Positions 1 through 7,343 of a DNA stretch of 64,000 nt are shown here, in pieces (positions within the stretch are counted from its first letter, which is position 1; every line of letters begins with the position of its first letter). Both the position numbers and the translations under genes were made by a program. The notes under the pieces were generated by a model. That model was not told the DNA's origin, searched no databases, and saw only the letters and a list, made by a program, of their open reading frames with translations. The DNA is from [Synechococcus] sp. NIES-970. Its GTDB lineage: Bacteria; Cyanobacteriota; Cyanobacteriia; Cyanobacteriales; MRBY01. The DNA lies in the NCBI GenBank assembly GCA_002356215.1, contig AP017959.1:1116001-1180000 (forward strand), written 5' to 3'.

Positions 1-45
1 AACCAGGCTGGCGATCGCCAAAAGATAACATGCCCGGGATGCCAT
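1..45 (-). CDS. Possible N-terminus of a secreted protein, cut by the window edge
   Basis: An open frame reads leftward from an ATG at 45 off the window edge. It gives 15 residues, starting MASRACYLLAIASLV, which look like the start of a signal peptide or membrane anchor. An AGGA-like ribosome site lies just upstream at 48-51. Nothing else can be said, because the rest lies outside the window. It could also be chance. Confidence 0.35.
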   Translation of the reverse strand, partial: MASRACYLLAIASLV

Positions 46-233
46 AATCCTGATTTAACTGCCTAAGAAGATCCATAAAGTTAAGGTAATGTAAATTTTA
101 CGATCAAAGCAAAAAGGTGAATTGCCCATGCTTTCACAAATAATCATCCCAGGGGAATGAAAAAATCAGTCAATTAAAAAAATTAATTGGCAAAGATCAC
201 AAGAATATAGTTATTTGAAATATCTCTCAAAAA

Positions 234-274
234 TAAAAAAGGGCCGATCTCCTTGGGGAAACCAACCCTTATTT
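234..274 (-). terminator. Likely terminator of ycf35
   Basis: Read on the minus strand just after the ycf35 stop, AAGGG pairs with CCCTT around a nested TTGG/CCAA stem and is followed by a T-rich stretch. The remaining 46-233 interval is AT-rich and shows no gene. Confidence 0.45.
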
Positions 275-294
275 TCGTGGGAACGCATTGGGAG

Positions 295-648
295 TTACTT
301 TTGCAACACCAGCTTCACGTTGGCATTGTTGAGACCACGTTGCTTCATGTCAGCAAGGGTCTTATTGATGGCATATTTTTGATTGATAGAATTGATCAAT
401 TCAGTCTGATTGTGCTTCTTAGCAACGCCCCAAAGATCAGCAATGAGGTCAAAGCTACCATCGGCGTTGCGTGTCCAACCCAGGTCGTAGTCCCCTTCTA
501 GGGTTGCCACAATATCTGCTTGGATCTGTTGGCCATTGTAACCACGAACTGCAGTGTCAGTATTCACTGAAATACCGAGATCCTGTAGGGAGGTCTTGAG
601 GACTAAAGCATCGGTGATTTTAGTCCGGAGAGTGCTAAAGTGAGACAT
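295..648 (-). CDS. ycf35: Ycf35 family protein (DUF1257)
   Basis: This is a 117-residue soluble protein of the Ycf35 / DUF1257 family, which is conserved in cyanobacteria and in some algal plastids and has no established biochemical function. The N-terminus MSHFSTLRTKI and the repeated D-L-G-I and D-L-G-W elements fit the family, and the length is normal. It lies 127 bp downstream of the Ycf46 ATPase gene on the same strand, and both are plastid-retained ycf genes, so they may be co-transcribed. A terminator-like hairpin follows. The family call is from recognition of the sequence; the function is unknown. Confidence 0.85.
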   Translation of the reverse strand: MSHFSTLRTKITDALVLKTSLQDLGISVNTDTAVRGYNGQQIQADIVATLEGDYDLGWTRNADGSFDLIADLWGVAKKHNQTELINSINQKYAINKTLADMKQRGLNNANVKLVLQK

Positions 649-747
649 TGGAATCGTTCTCCAAAAACAACAACATTTGAGTTTTTTTGTGTAAAGACCA
701 CCTGTGAAAGTGGCTTTTAGGCTGTCAGCAAGCTGGGAATCTTACTG

Positions 748-771
748 ACCTTAATCTGGGACGAGATTAAG
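748..771. repeat. 8-bp perfect hairpin directly after ycf46
   Basis: CTTAATCT (750-757) and AGATTAAG (764-771) are perfect inverted copies around a 6-base loop, ending four bases before the Ycf46 stop codon region. No T-tract follows, so it is more likely an mRNA 3'-end or processing hairpin between ycf46 and ycf35 than a strong terminator. Confidence 0.4.
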
Positions 772-775
772 CTTG

Positions 776-2275
776 TTAGAACTCCAATCGCTGGTATTCA
801 GCAACGGAGGCTGAAGCAGGCCGGGCTCTTTGTCTGGCCCAATCGCGGAGGCTATTGACCTGTTCAGTCATGGTGCGGGAAAGGGGAAGAGTCGCCTTGA
901 TTGCCGCAATGATATCCAGTTGGGTGAACTCCCGCCCTTGGGCAAAAGCTTCATACATGGCGGCAATGATTGCCTGTTCAATTTCCGCACCGGAAAAACC
1001 TTCTGAAATATTCGCCAGTTGTGCTGTGTCGAAGCGATCGCCAACGGGCCGACGTTTGTGGAGATGGATGTTAAAAATGGCTTCCCGTTCACTGGGATTG
1101 GGCAGATCAACGAAAAAGATCTCATCAAAACGTCCCTTGCGGAGAAACTCTCCCGGTAAGCGATCGACGCGGTTTGCCGTCGCCATCACGAACACGGGCG
1201 ACTCTTTTTCCTGCATCCAAGTGAGAAAGGAGCCAAAGATCCGACTGGATGTGCCCCCATCAGAATCGGCAGAACCAGAGGAGCCAGCAAAAGCTTTATC
1301 TAATTCATCAATAAATAGGATGGCTGGGGAAATAGATTCAGCAGTTTTGAGGGCACTGCGGAGATTAGCCTCCGATTTGCCTACGGTAGAGCCGTCATAA
1401 ACGCGGCCCATATCTAAACGCAGCAGGGGCAGTCCCCAGAGCCGGGAGGTGGTTTTTGCGAGGAGAGATTTCCCACAACCGGGAACACCAAGAATCAGCA
1501 TTCCCTTGGGTTGGGGCAAGCCATATTCCCGGGCCGCTTCAGTGAAGGCGTTAGAGCGCTGCTTCAACCAGCGTTTTAGCTCTTCTAGGCCACCGATGGC
1601 GTCAATGGTTTCATCTTCTTCGATAAATTCGAGAATACCGTTGCGACGGATGAGCTGCTTTTTCTCAGAAAGGACAATCTCCACTTCCGATTCTGTCAAT
1701 TTTTTTGCCTTGACTTGGGCTTTGCGATAGACTTTTTCGGCTTCGTCTTTGGTGAGCCCTAGGGCAGCCTTGAGGAGTTTTTCTCGCACCACGGGGGAAA
1801 TGGGTTGCCGGGGGTTGAGGTATTGGCCCAAAACTTGGTCAAGTTCGTCGAGGGTCGGGAACGGAAAATCAAGGACAACGATGTCTTTTTCTAACTCCAG
1901 GGGCACTTTTTGGTAGGGAGACATCAGAATAATGTGCTTCTGGGCGCCTTTAAAGCTGGCGATCGCATCCCGCAACCACCGGACGGTGCTGGGATCATCG
2001 AGAAAGGGATGTAAATCTTTGAAGATAAAAATGCCAGGATCACTGTGGTGAATGACTTCGCGAATCGCCGCCTCTGCAGAGAGGGTGCGAGTCTGGGGTT
2101 TTCGGTCAGAGGCATAGGCCACCAGACCGTGGGTCATTGTCCAAACAAAGACATTTTCGTATTCACACAGTTGGGCAATGTGGGCGATCGCCGCTTCCGC
2201 CCGCTCCTCTTCAGGGGTGATGAGGTAAATCAGGGGGTATTGAGCTTGGATAAGGGTATTGAGCTCTTCTTTCAT
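776..2275 (-). CDS. ycf46: AAA-family ATPase, Ycf46-like
   Basis: This is a 499-residue AAA ATPase of the Ycf46 type. Residues 1-210 form the family's N-terminal region. The AAA core follows, with Walker A GVPGCGKS at about 263-270, Walker B ILFIDELD at about 319-326, and sensor/arginine-finger segments (ATANRVDRLP, LRKGRFDEIFF) near 365-390. The length is normal for the family. Homologues are cytoplasmic; a link to inorganic carbon use has been reported in another cyanobacterium, but the substrate is not known. The ATG at 2275 starts a well-conserved MKEELNTLIQ beginning. ycf35 lies downstream on the same strand. Confidence 0.9.
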   Translation of the reverse strand: MKEELNTLIQAQYPLIYLITPEEERAEAAIAHIAQLCEYENVFVWTMTHGLVAYASDRKPQTRTLSAEAAIREVIHHSDPGIFIFKDLHPFLDDPSTVRWLRDAIASFKGAQKHIILMSPYQKVPLELEKDIVVLDFPFPTLDELDQVLGQYLNPRQPISPVVREKLLKAALGLTKDEAEKVYRKAQVKAKKLTESEVEIVLSEKKQLIRRNGILEFIEEDETIDAIGGLEELKRWLKQRSNAFTEAAREYGLPQPKGMLILGVPGCGKSLLAKTTSRLWGLPLLRLDMGRVYDGSTVGKSEANLRSALKTAESISPAILFIDELDKAFAGSSGSADSDGGTSSRIFGSFLTWMQEKESPVFVMATANRVDRLPGEFLRKGRFDEIFFVDLPNPSEREAIFNIHLHKRRPVGDRFDTAQLANISEGFSGAEIEQAIIAAMYEAFAQGREFTQLDIIAAIKATLPLSRTMTEQVNSLRDWARQRARPASASVAEYQRLEF

Positions 2276-2377
2276 GGGTTTAGTCCTGATGATTAACGGG
2301 GGAAGAAGGGAACCAGCACCCCATCGACCTGGGTGGGGATTTAAGGGAAGGAAAAAAGGCGATCGCCAGTTAGATAG

Positions 2378-2716
2378 CTAGCAGGGAACGAGCTCTGCGC
2401 CATCCGTTGCACCCTTTGCACTTTGCAAATCTTGGGCAATCTCTTCATCAAGGAGGATCGTCGGCTGCCGCTTGAGGGATACCAGTTGTCCATCCCGCAG
2501 GACCACGGCGCCTTCGCAATCGGGGCAGATATGGACGCGGTGGGTCTGACCATAGCTGGCTTGCACTTCTTCGACGACCTCCGGGTGCTGGAGATAGAAA
2601 GCTACAGCTTTTTCGACAAGGGCAGACATGGAGTCGGCATCGAGGGCAGCCTTGATTTTGAGTTGGCGGTGGACTGCCTGGGGCAGGTAGAGGGTGACTT
2701 TTTGCTTATCTTGCAT
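2378..2716 (-). CDS. Small RHH-like protein with a CxxC element
   Basis: I prefer the ATG at 2716 (MQDKQKVTLYLP), giving 112 residues; the longer upstream reading looks non-coding. The first 45 residues (VTLYLPQAVHRQLKIKAAL, then a second helix) look like a ribbon-helix-helix DNA-binding fold as in CopG-type antitoxins or repressors. A short segment HICPDCEGAVVL near 73-84 carries one CxxC pair, and the tail is acidic. No toxin partner is adjacent: the minus-strand neighbour is ycf46 about 100 bp downstream, and a FIST gene is divergent. Function unknown; a stand-alone regulator is plausible. Confidence 0.7.
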   Translation of the reverse strand: MQDKQKVTLYLPQAVHRQLKIKAALDADSMSALVEKAVAFYLQHPEVVEEVQASYGQTHRVHICPDCEGAVVLRDGQLVSLKRQPTILLDEEIAQDLQSAKGATDGAELVPC

Positions 2717-2975
2717 ACAACTAAGGGAAGCTTTACCCGATGGGGTATACCGCCCTACTGTACCCAGCCAGCCTGGGGGCGTCAAGATGCTATAGCGTCA
2801 TGCCAGCTTTTTTGTAATAATCTGTTACAGTTTTGCGCTGGAATAAAGGTGATCGTCCGTCCCTAAAAGCCCTTGCTGGGGAGCAATATCCCCTGGAAGA
2901 TGCCCTGTTTTATCGGGCCTTTTCCCTGTAAGCTAAAGACTTTCGGAGATCCTCAAAATCGCACTAAATTTAGAA

Positions 2976-4292
2976 ATGTCTAATATGCTCAAGGCGTTGT
3001 GGAAAAAGTTAGGAATCACCGGGGGGCAATCAACGGCGATCACTCACCCGTTTCAGTGGCGTAATGCCCTTTCGACCCAAGCATCCCTCGAAGGGGCGAT
3101 CGATGAGGCGATCGCCCAGATCCAGAGTCACTTTTCAGGGACCGCAGACCTTGTGATTGTCTTTATTTCCGCTGCCTTTGCCAGTGAATATGCCCGGGTT
3201 TTGCCCCTCCTCACAGAAAAATTGCCCTGTAAGGTATTGATCGGCTGTGGTGGCCTGAGCATTATTGGCACCGATGCCCAGGGGAAAACCCAGGAATGTG
3301 AAGAACAGCCCGCCCTCAGTTTGACGGTGGCCCATTTACCCGATGTGGCCGTGATTCCTTTCCATGTCACCGACAAAGATTTACCCGATTTAGATAGTGC
3401 CCCTGACCAGTGGCAAGGGGTGTTTGGGGCTCCGGCGGGTGCAGAACCAAGTTTTGTGCTTTTATCAGATCCATTTTCTTCAAATATTACGGATTTGCTG
3501 GCTGGGCTAGATTTTGCCTATCCTAAAGCTCCGAAGGTGGGAGGACTCACCAGCTCGGGGGGGAGAGTACCCAGTGGCCTATTTTATTACGTTGCAGAAC
3601 AAGATACCGGGCCGATGTTGTTGCGTTCTGGGACGGTGGGGGTGGCACTCACGGGCAATATTCAAATGGAAACGATCGTCGCCCAGGGTTGCCGGCCCAT
3701 TGGGGAGGTTTACCAAATTACCCAATGCGATCGCAACATCATCACGGAATTGTCGGTGGCAGATGGCGATCGCCTCCACCAGGGTTCTCCTTTACGCCTG
3801 CTGCAAGATTTACTAGCCGAATTGGATGCAGAAGACCAGGCCCTTGCCCAGGATTCTTTGTTCATTGGCATTGCCATGGATGAATTTAAGCAGAAACTCA
3901 TCCACGGTGATTTTTTAGTGCGGAATTTATTGGGCGTCGACCCCAGGGCTGGGGCAATGGCGGTGGGCGATCGCATTCGCGCCGGACAAAGAATTCAATT
4001 CCACCTGCGGGATGCCGAAACCTCCGCCGAAGATCTTTCGGTCCTGTTACAGCAATTTCGCGAACAATCGGCATTACAGCCCCCCTTTGGCGCACTCATG
4101 TTTAGTTGTTTGGGCCGGGGCAAAGGGCTTTATGGTGAGCCAAACTTTGATTCGACACTGTTTGGCTCAGTCTTTCCAGAATCAAATGTCGGCGGATTTT
4201 TCTGTAACGGAGAAATTGGTCCCGTAGGCGATCGCACTTTTCTCCATGGCTACACTTCCGTGTTTGGCATTGTGCATCCCAAGCATTCATAA
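2976..4292 (+). CDS. FIST domain signal-transduction protein
   Basis: This 438-residue soluble protein matches the FIST N plus FIST C architecture, a sensory module thought to bind small ligands such as amino acids. The N-terminal FIST domain spans roughly residues 45-245 (VIVFISAAFASEY, LIGCGGLSIIG, VGGLTSSGG) and the C-terminal part roughly 245-430 (FSCLGRGKGLYG, VGGFFCNGEIGPVG). No kinase, HAMP or cyclase domain is attached and no two-component gene is adjacent, so it is a stand-alone version. The start may be either ATG at 2976 or the one at 2985; no clear ribosome site distinguishes them. Confidence 0.85.
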   Translation: MSNMLKALWKKLGITGGQSTAITHPFQWRNALSTQASLEGAIDEAIAQIQSHFSGTADLVIVFISAAFASEYARVLPLLTEKLPCKVLIGCGGLSIIGTDAQGKTQECEEQPALSLTVAHLPDVAVIPFHVTDKDLPDLDSAPDQWQGVFGAPAGAEPSFVLLSDPFSSNITDLLAGLDFAYPKAPKVGGLTSSGGRVPSGLFYYVAEQDTGPMLLRSGTVGVALTGNIQMETIVAQGCRPIGEVYQITQCDRNIITELSVADGDRLHQGSPLRLLQDLLAELDAEDQALAQDSLFIGIAMDEFKQKLIHGDFLVRNLLGVDPRAGAMAVGDRIRAGQRIQFHLRDAETSAEDLSVLLQQFREQSALQPPFGALMFSCLGRGKGLYGEPNFDSTLFGSVFPESNVGGFFCNGEIGPVGDRTFLHGYTSVFGIVHPKHS

Positions 4293-4341
4293 AAATCAGC
4301 AGCATCATCGGCAATACCCCAAATGCCTAGAATGATAATCA

Positions 4342-5532
4342 TCACACTGGCTGATGCACCTTACCCACCACAAACTTTAGGTAACGGCCCTCGGGGAAAG
4401 CAGCGGGCAGCGGGTGATCGATTGGTTGACCTGCTTCGTGGATAATTTGGAGATATTTGTTTGCAGAAGCCGCCGCGTTTGACAGCATTTCCTTAAAAGC
4501 TTCGGGACTGACTTGGCTGGTACAACTGGCGGACACCAGCAAGCCACCAGGGGCCACACATTGGAGGGCCAGGGCGTTTAATTTGGTGTAGGCGCGGATG
4601 GCCGCAAAACGATTTTTCTTATTTTTCGCGAAACTGGGGGGATCGAGAATGACAATATCAAAGGTTTGTTTTTCCTGGGCATAGCGGTTTAAGACGTCAA
4701 AACAATCAGCGGTGACAAAGGTATGTTGCTGAGGATTGAAGTGATTTAAATGCACATTGGTTTTGGCCACGTCCGCAAGCTGTTTGCCCACATCCACATT
4801 GGTCACATGGCTTGCGCCGCCCCGCAGGGCATAGAAAGAAAAAGCGCCAGTGTAAGAAAAGCAGTTGAGGACTGTTTTATCACGACTGATTTCGCCAAGA
4901 TATTTGCGGTTTTCGCGGTGGTCAAGGAAAAGCCCTGTTTTTTGTCCGGTTTGGAGATTGACCTGAAACACGAGGCCATGTTCGGTGACGGTGATGTCTC
5001 CCTTGGGTTCTTTGCCCCAGAGCAATTGGGTTTTGCTATCGGTGCTGCGATCTTCGAGGTTTTCTAAATGCTTGGTGCGCCAGAGGATCCCTTGGAGAGG
5101 GGCGACTTCCCGCAATGCCCGCACGAGCCAATCTAGTAACCCATTGGCTGCTTCCATGTAGGTTTGGATCACGGCATATTCACCATAGAGATCGACCGTA
5201 ATCCCTGGTAGGCGATCGCCTTCCCCGAATAGCCAACGGTAAGCGGTACAATGCTGGTCTCGCAGGGGTTGGCGCAAATCCCAGGCGGCCTGCACCTGGG
5301 CCTTAAACCAGGGGGGATCGGGGAGATAGCGTTGGGAAAAAATACGGATGGCGATCGGGCTTTTGTTATCCCAGAGGCCAAAGCCTGTCCAACCGCCACA
5401 TTTGACCCGGAGCCATTCCCCTGTCTCGAAGCGAAGATTGTGGGGTAATTTGTCCCGATAAATCCAGGGGTGGCCTTGGCTGAGGTGTTTTTTGAGTTGG
5501 GGAGAAACGGTGATTTCGCGGAGCTTGGCCAT
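4342..5532 (-). CDS. Class I rRNA methyltransferase, RlmI-like
   Basis: This 396-residue protein matches the YccW/RlmI-type SAM-dependent rRNA cytosine-5 methyltransferases. A PUA-like RNA-binding domain forms the first ~75 residues (LKKHLSQGHPWIYRDKL). The Rossmann methyltransferase core covers about 200-390, with FLDHRENRKYL, the SAM motif VLNCFSYTGAFS, and the catalytic region VILDPPSFAKNKK followed by VSASCTSQV, which contains a cysteine. The target is inferred to be large-subunit rRNA; the exact base cannot be told from sequence. It ends close to the FIST gene in a convergent arrangement. Confidence 0.87.
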   Translation of the reverse strand: MAKLREITVSPQLKKHLSQGHPWIYRDKLPHNLRFETGEWLRVKCGGWTGFGLWDNKSPIAIRIFSQRYLPDPPWFKAQVQAAWDLRQPLRDQHCTAYRWLFGEGDRLPGITVDLYGEYAVIQTYMEAANGLLDWLVRALREVAPLQGILWRTKHLENLEDRSTDSKTQLLWGKEPKGDITVTEHGLVFQVNLQTGQKTGLFLDHRENRKYLGEISRDKTVLNCFSYTGAFSFYALRGGASHVTNVDVGKQLADVAKTNVHLNHFNPQQHTFVTADCFDVLNRYAQEKQTFDIVILDPPSFAKNKKNRFAAIRAYTKLNALALQCVAPGGLLVSASCTSQVSPEAFKEMLSNAAASANKYLQIIHEAGQPIDHPLPAAFPEGRYLKFVVGKVHQPV

Positions 5533-5627
5533 CAGGGGAGCGTCAAAATTGAATCTAGCTCATCCTATAGTATTGGCTCCCTTTGGTGAATTTTCGTCCA
5601 TGGTGTTTCAGGGCTGCCCCTGTCCCC

Positions 5628-6626
5628 CTAGAAATGTTGGAAAGTTTCGCTGCGACTTAAAGGGATTTTTCGACCAGTGCCATCGGCGATCGCCACCGTT
5701 TGATCAACGGTAATCTGGCCAATAATTGCCCCCTGCCCCGGCAACATTTGTAAGAGGCTTTGGGCGGCAAGCGTTGGTAGACAGAGCACCAACTGAAAAT
5801 CTTCACCGCCGTATAGAGCCCACTGGCGGGAAATTTCTGGGGGCTGGTAACGACGGAGGGCAGGGGAAATGGGGAGTTGATCAGCTTGGAGCACGGCGCC
5901 AACCCCGCTGCACTGACAAATTTGGAGCACCGCATCGGCTAGCCCGTCGCTACTGTCCATGCCGGCGAGGGGCCAAGTTAAAGCAAGGGCCGTTAAATAG
6001 TTCAACGCATCGAGCCTGGGTAAGGGCATTTGGTGGGCATCGATGAGCGCTTGGCGATCGCCGGCGGCTAATCCCTGGGCGGCGGGCGTATCGGGTTCGA
6101 GGAGTAACTCTAAGCCCGCCCGGGAATCCCCATGGTGGCCCGTCACCACGATGGCATCCCCTGGTCTGGCAGCAGTCCGTTGAATGATGCGGTTCGGTGA
6201 AACAGTGCCCAGGGCCGTAATCGCAACAGTTTTCACGGGCGATCGCGTTAAATCTCCACCAACTAAGGGTGTATGGTAACGGCTTAAACAGGCGGCCATT
6301 CCTTGGTAGAGCTGGTCTAGCCAAGGCATCGGGGTTTCTGGGGGCAAAGACAGCCCGACGGTGATGCCGATTGGGGTTGCGCCCATGGCGGCGAGGTCTG
6401 ATAAATTTGCGGCCACCGCCCGCCAGCCTACTTTTTCCGCAGGCATTGTGCGATCGCTAAAATGCACCCCATCCACGAGAATATCCGTGGTGACGACCAA
6501 AGATTCCTGAGGTGGAAGCGCCAAAACTGCACCATCATCGCCAATGATTTCTGCTGGGCAGAACTGCTGGAGCCGCCGGAGAATTTCCGCTTCACCAAAA
6601 TCCTTGAGATATTTCACATCAGCCAT
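5628..6626 (-). CDS. thiL: Thiamine-monophosphate kinase
   Basis: ThiL phosphorylates thiamine monophosphate to the active cofactor thiamine diphosphate in the cytoplasm, using ATP. The 332-residue protein has family landmarks in order: IGDDGAVL near residue 30, VVTTDILVDGVHF near 45-57, the ANLSDLAAMGA stretch near 73-83, VGGDLTRSP near 122, and GMDSSDGLADA near 218-228, which supply Mg and phosphate ligands. Length is normal. Start ATG at 6626. Its pathway partners thiE and thiS lie far away at the other end of the window, so the thiamine genes are not clustered here. Confidence 0.95.
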   Translation of the reverse strand: MADVKYLKDFGEAEILRRLQQFCPAEIIGDDGAVLALPPQESLVVTTDILVDGVHFSDRTMPAEKVGWRAVAANLSDLAAMGATPIGITVGLSLPPETPMPWLDQLYQGMAACLSRYHTPLVGGDLTRSPVKTVAITALGTVSPNRIIQRTAARPGDAIVVTGHHGDSRAGLELLLEPDTPAAQGLAAGDRQALIDAHQMPLPRLDALNYLTALALTWPLAGMDSSDGLADAVLQICQCSGVGAVLQADQLPISPALRRYQPPEISRQWALYGGEDFQLVLCLPTLAAQSLLQMLPGQGAIIGQITVDQTVAIADGTGRKIPLSRSETFQHF

Positions 6627-6678
6627 GGTCGCCTATTGAGAGGGTTACGGAGGATCAAGATAGGGGCTTCAAAAACAT

Positions 6679-6731
6679 AGTAATTTACTAAATCCATTAC
6701 TTTTTTGTAAAATCAAAGGAAAAGTAATGGA
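6679..6731. promoter_or_regulatory. Palindrome plus 12-bp inverted repeat over a start codon
   Basis: TAGTAA-T-TTACTA (6679-6691) is a perfect palindrome. It is followed by TCCATTACTTTT (6693-6704) and its exact inverse AAAAGTAATGGA (6720-6731), with a 15-base spacer holding the AAAGGA ribosome site. The ATG at 6727 is inside the right arm. The core ATTACT/AGTAAT is repeated in these elements. It could be an operator for a dimeric repressor, an mRNA hairpin masking the start, or both. Confidence 0.6.
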
Positions 6732-7332
6732 CTATGACCCCATGGGTACACAAAATAAGGCGGTCACCGCCTATCTCCCCGAAGAAATTGAAGCATGTCT
6801 GGCCGCTTTCTGTTTAGAAAATGGTCTTTCGCGCCAAGGGAAAAAAAGTGGCAAGGAAAAACCCGCCCTCGGCACAGGCATTGTGGAGGTGCTGCGACTC
6901 TTTTTTAGCACTGACTTGAATAGCAGCTTTCCAGCACCTGTTTTAGACAAGGATGAACTCCAGGCGATCGTTTCCGAGACTCTACCCGACCATGTACCGA
7001 CTCAGGCCTGGGTTCAATCAGAAATTCAACAGGCGATCGCCCAACTCAAGTCCGAAATGGCGACACCTGCGACCCTAAACAGTAACCCGGAGGCGTCCTC
7101 CGTTGCGGTCGAATTATCTGAATCCGGTAACGAAAAAAAAAAGAAGCTGATCCTCAAGCAAGCTGATCTCGCCCGTCGCCTCCGGTCTAATGCCTCCACC
7201 CTCAGCCGCCACCACCAGAAAGGCGGCGAACATTTTGCCCAGTGGTCCAAGGCCAAAGACCCGGAGGCGATCGCCTGGCAATATCGCGGCATTGAAGACA
7301 GCAGCAAAATGTTTGAAATGATTGACGAGTAA
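6727..7332 (+). CDS. Putative DNA-binding protein of unknown role
   Basis: This 201-residue protein is not one I can name. The N-terminus (KAVTAYLPEEIEACLAAFCL, to about residue 60) resembles a ribbon-helix-helix fold. A variable middle follows (about 75-135), with a run of five lysines near 137-141. The C-terminal part (LKQADLARRLRSNASTLSRH, about 144-163) looks like a helix-turn-helix with a basic recognition helix. Together with the inverted repeats over its own start codon this suggests an autoregulated DNA-binding protein, which is an inference. It is divergent from thiL and convergent with the GH38 gene. ATG 6727 is supported by AAAGGA at 6715-6720. Confidence 0.7.
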   Translation: MDYDPMGTQNKAVTAYLPEEIEACLAAFCLENGLSRQGKKSGKEKPALGTGIVEVLRLFFSTDLNSSFPAPVLDKDELQAIVSETLPDHVPTQAWVQSEIQQAIAQLKSEMATPATLNSNPEASSVAVELSESGNEKKKKLILKQADLARRLRSNASTLSRHHQKGGEHFAQWSKAKDPEAIAWQYRGIEDSSKMFEMIDE

Positions 7333-7343
7333 TAAGTGTTCTT

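Noticed and set aside
253-501. 82-codon plus-strand frame opposite ycf35
   Set aside because: It is antisense to ycf35, which has a strong family match; no ribosome site or family likeness.
855-1400. 181-codon plus-strand frame opposite the Ycf46 gene
   Set aside because: Low-complexity Arg/Ser-rich shadow of a conserved AAA ATPase gene.
2902-2918. GCCC/GGGC hairpin upstream of the FIST gene
   Set aside because: A 4-bp stem with a short T-stretch and no plus-strand gene before it; too weak to call a terminator.
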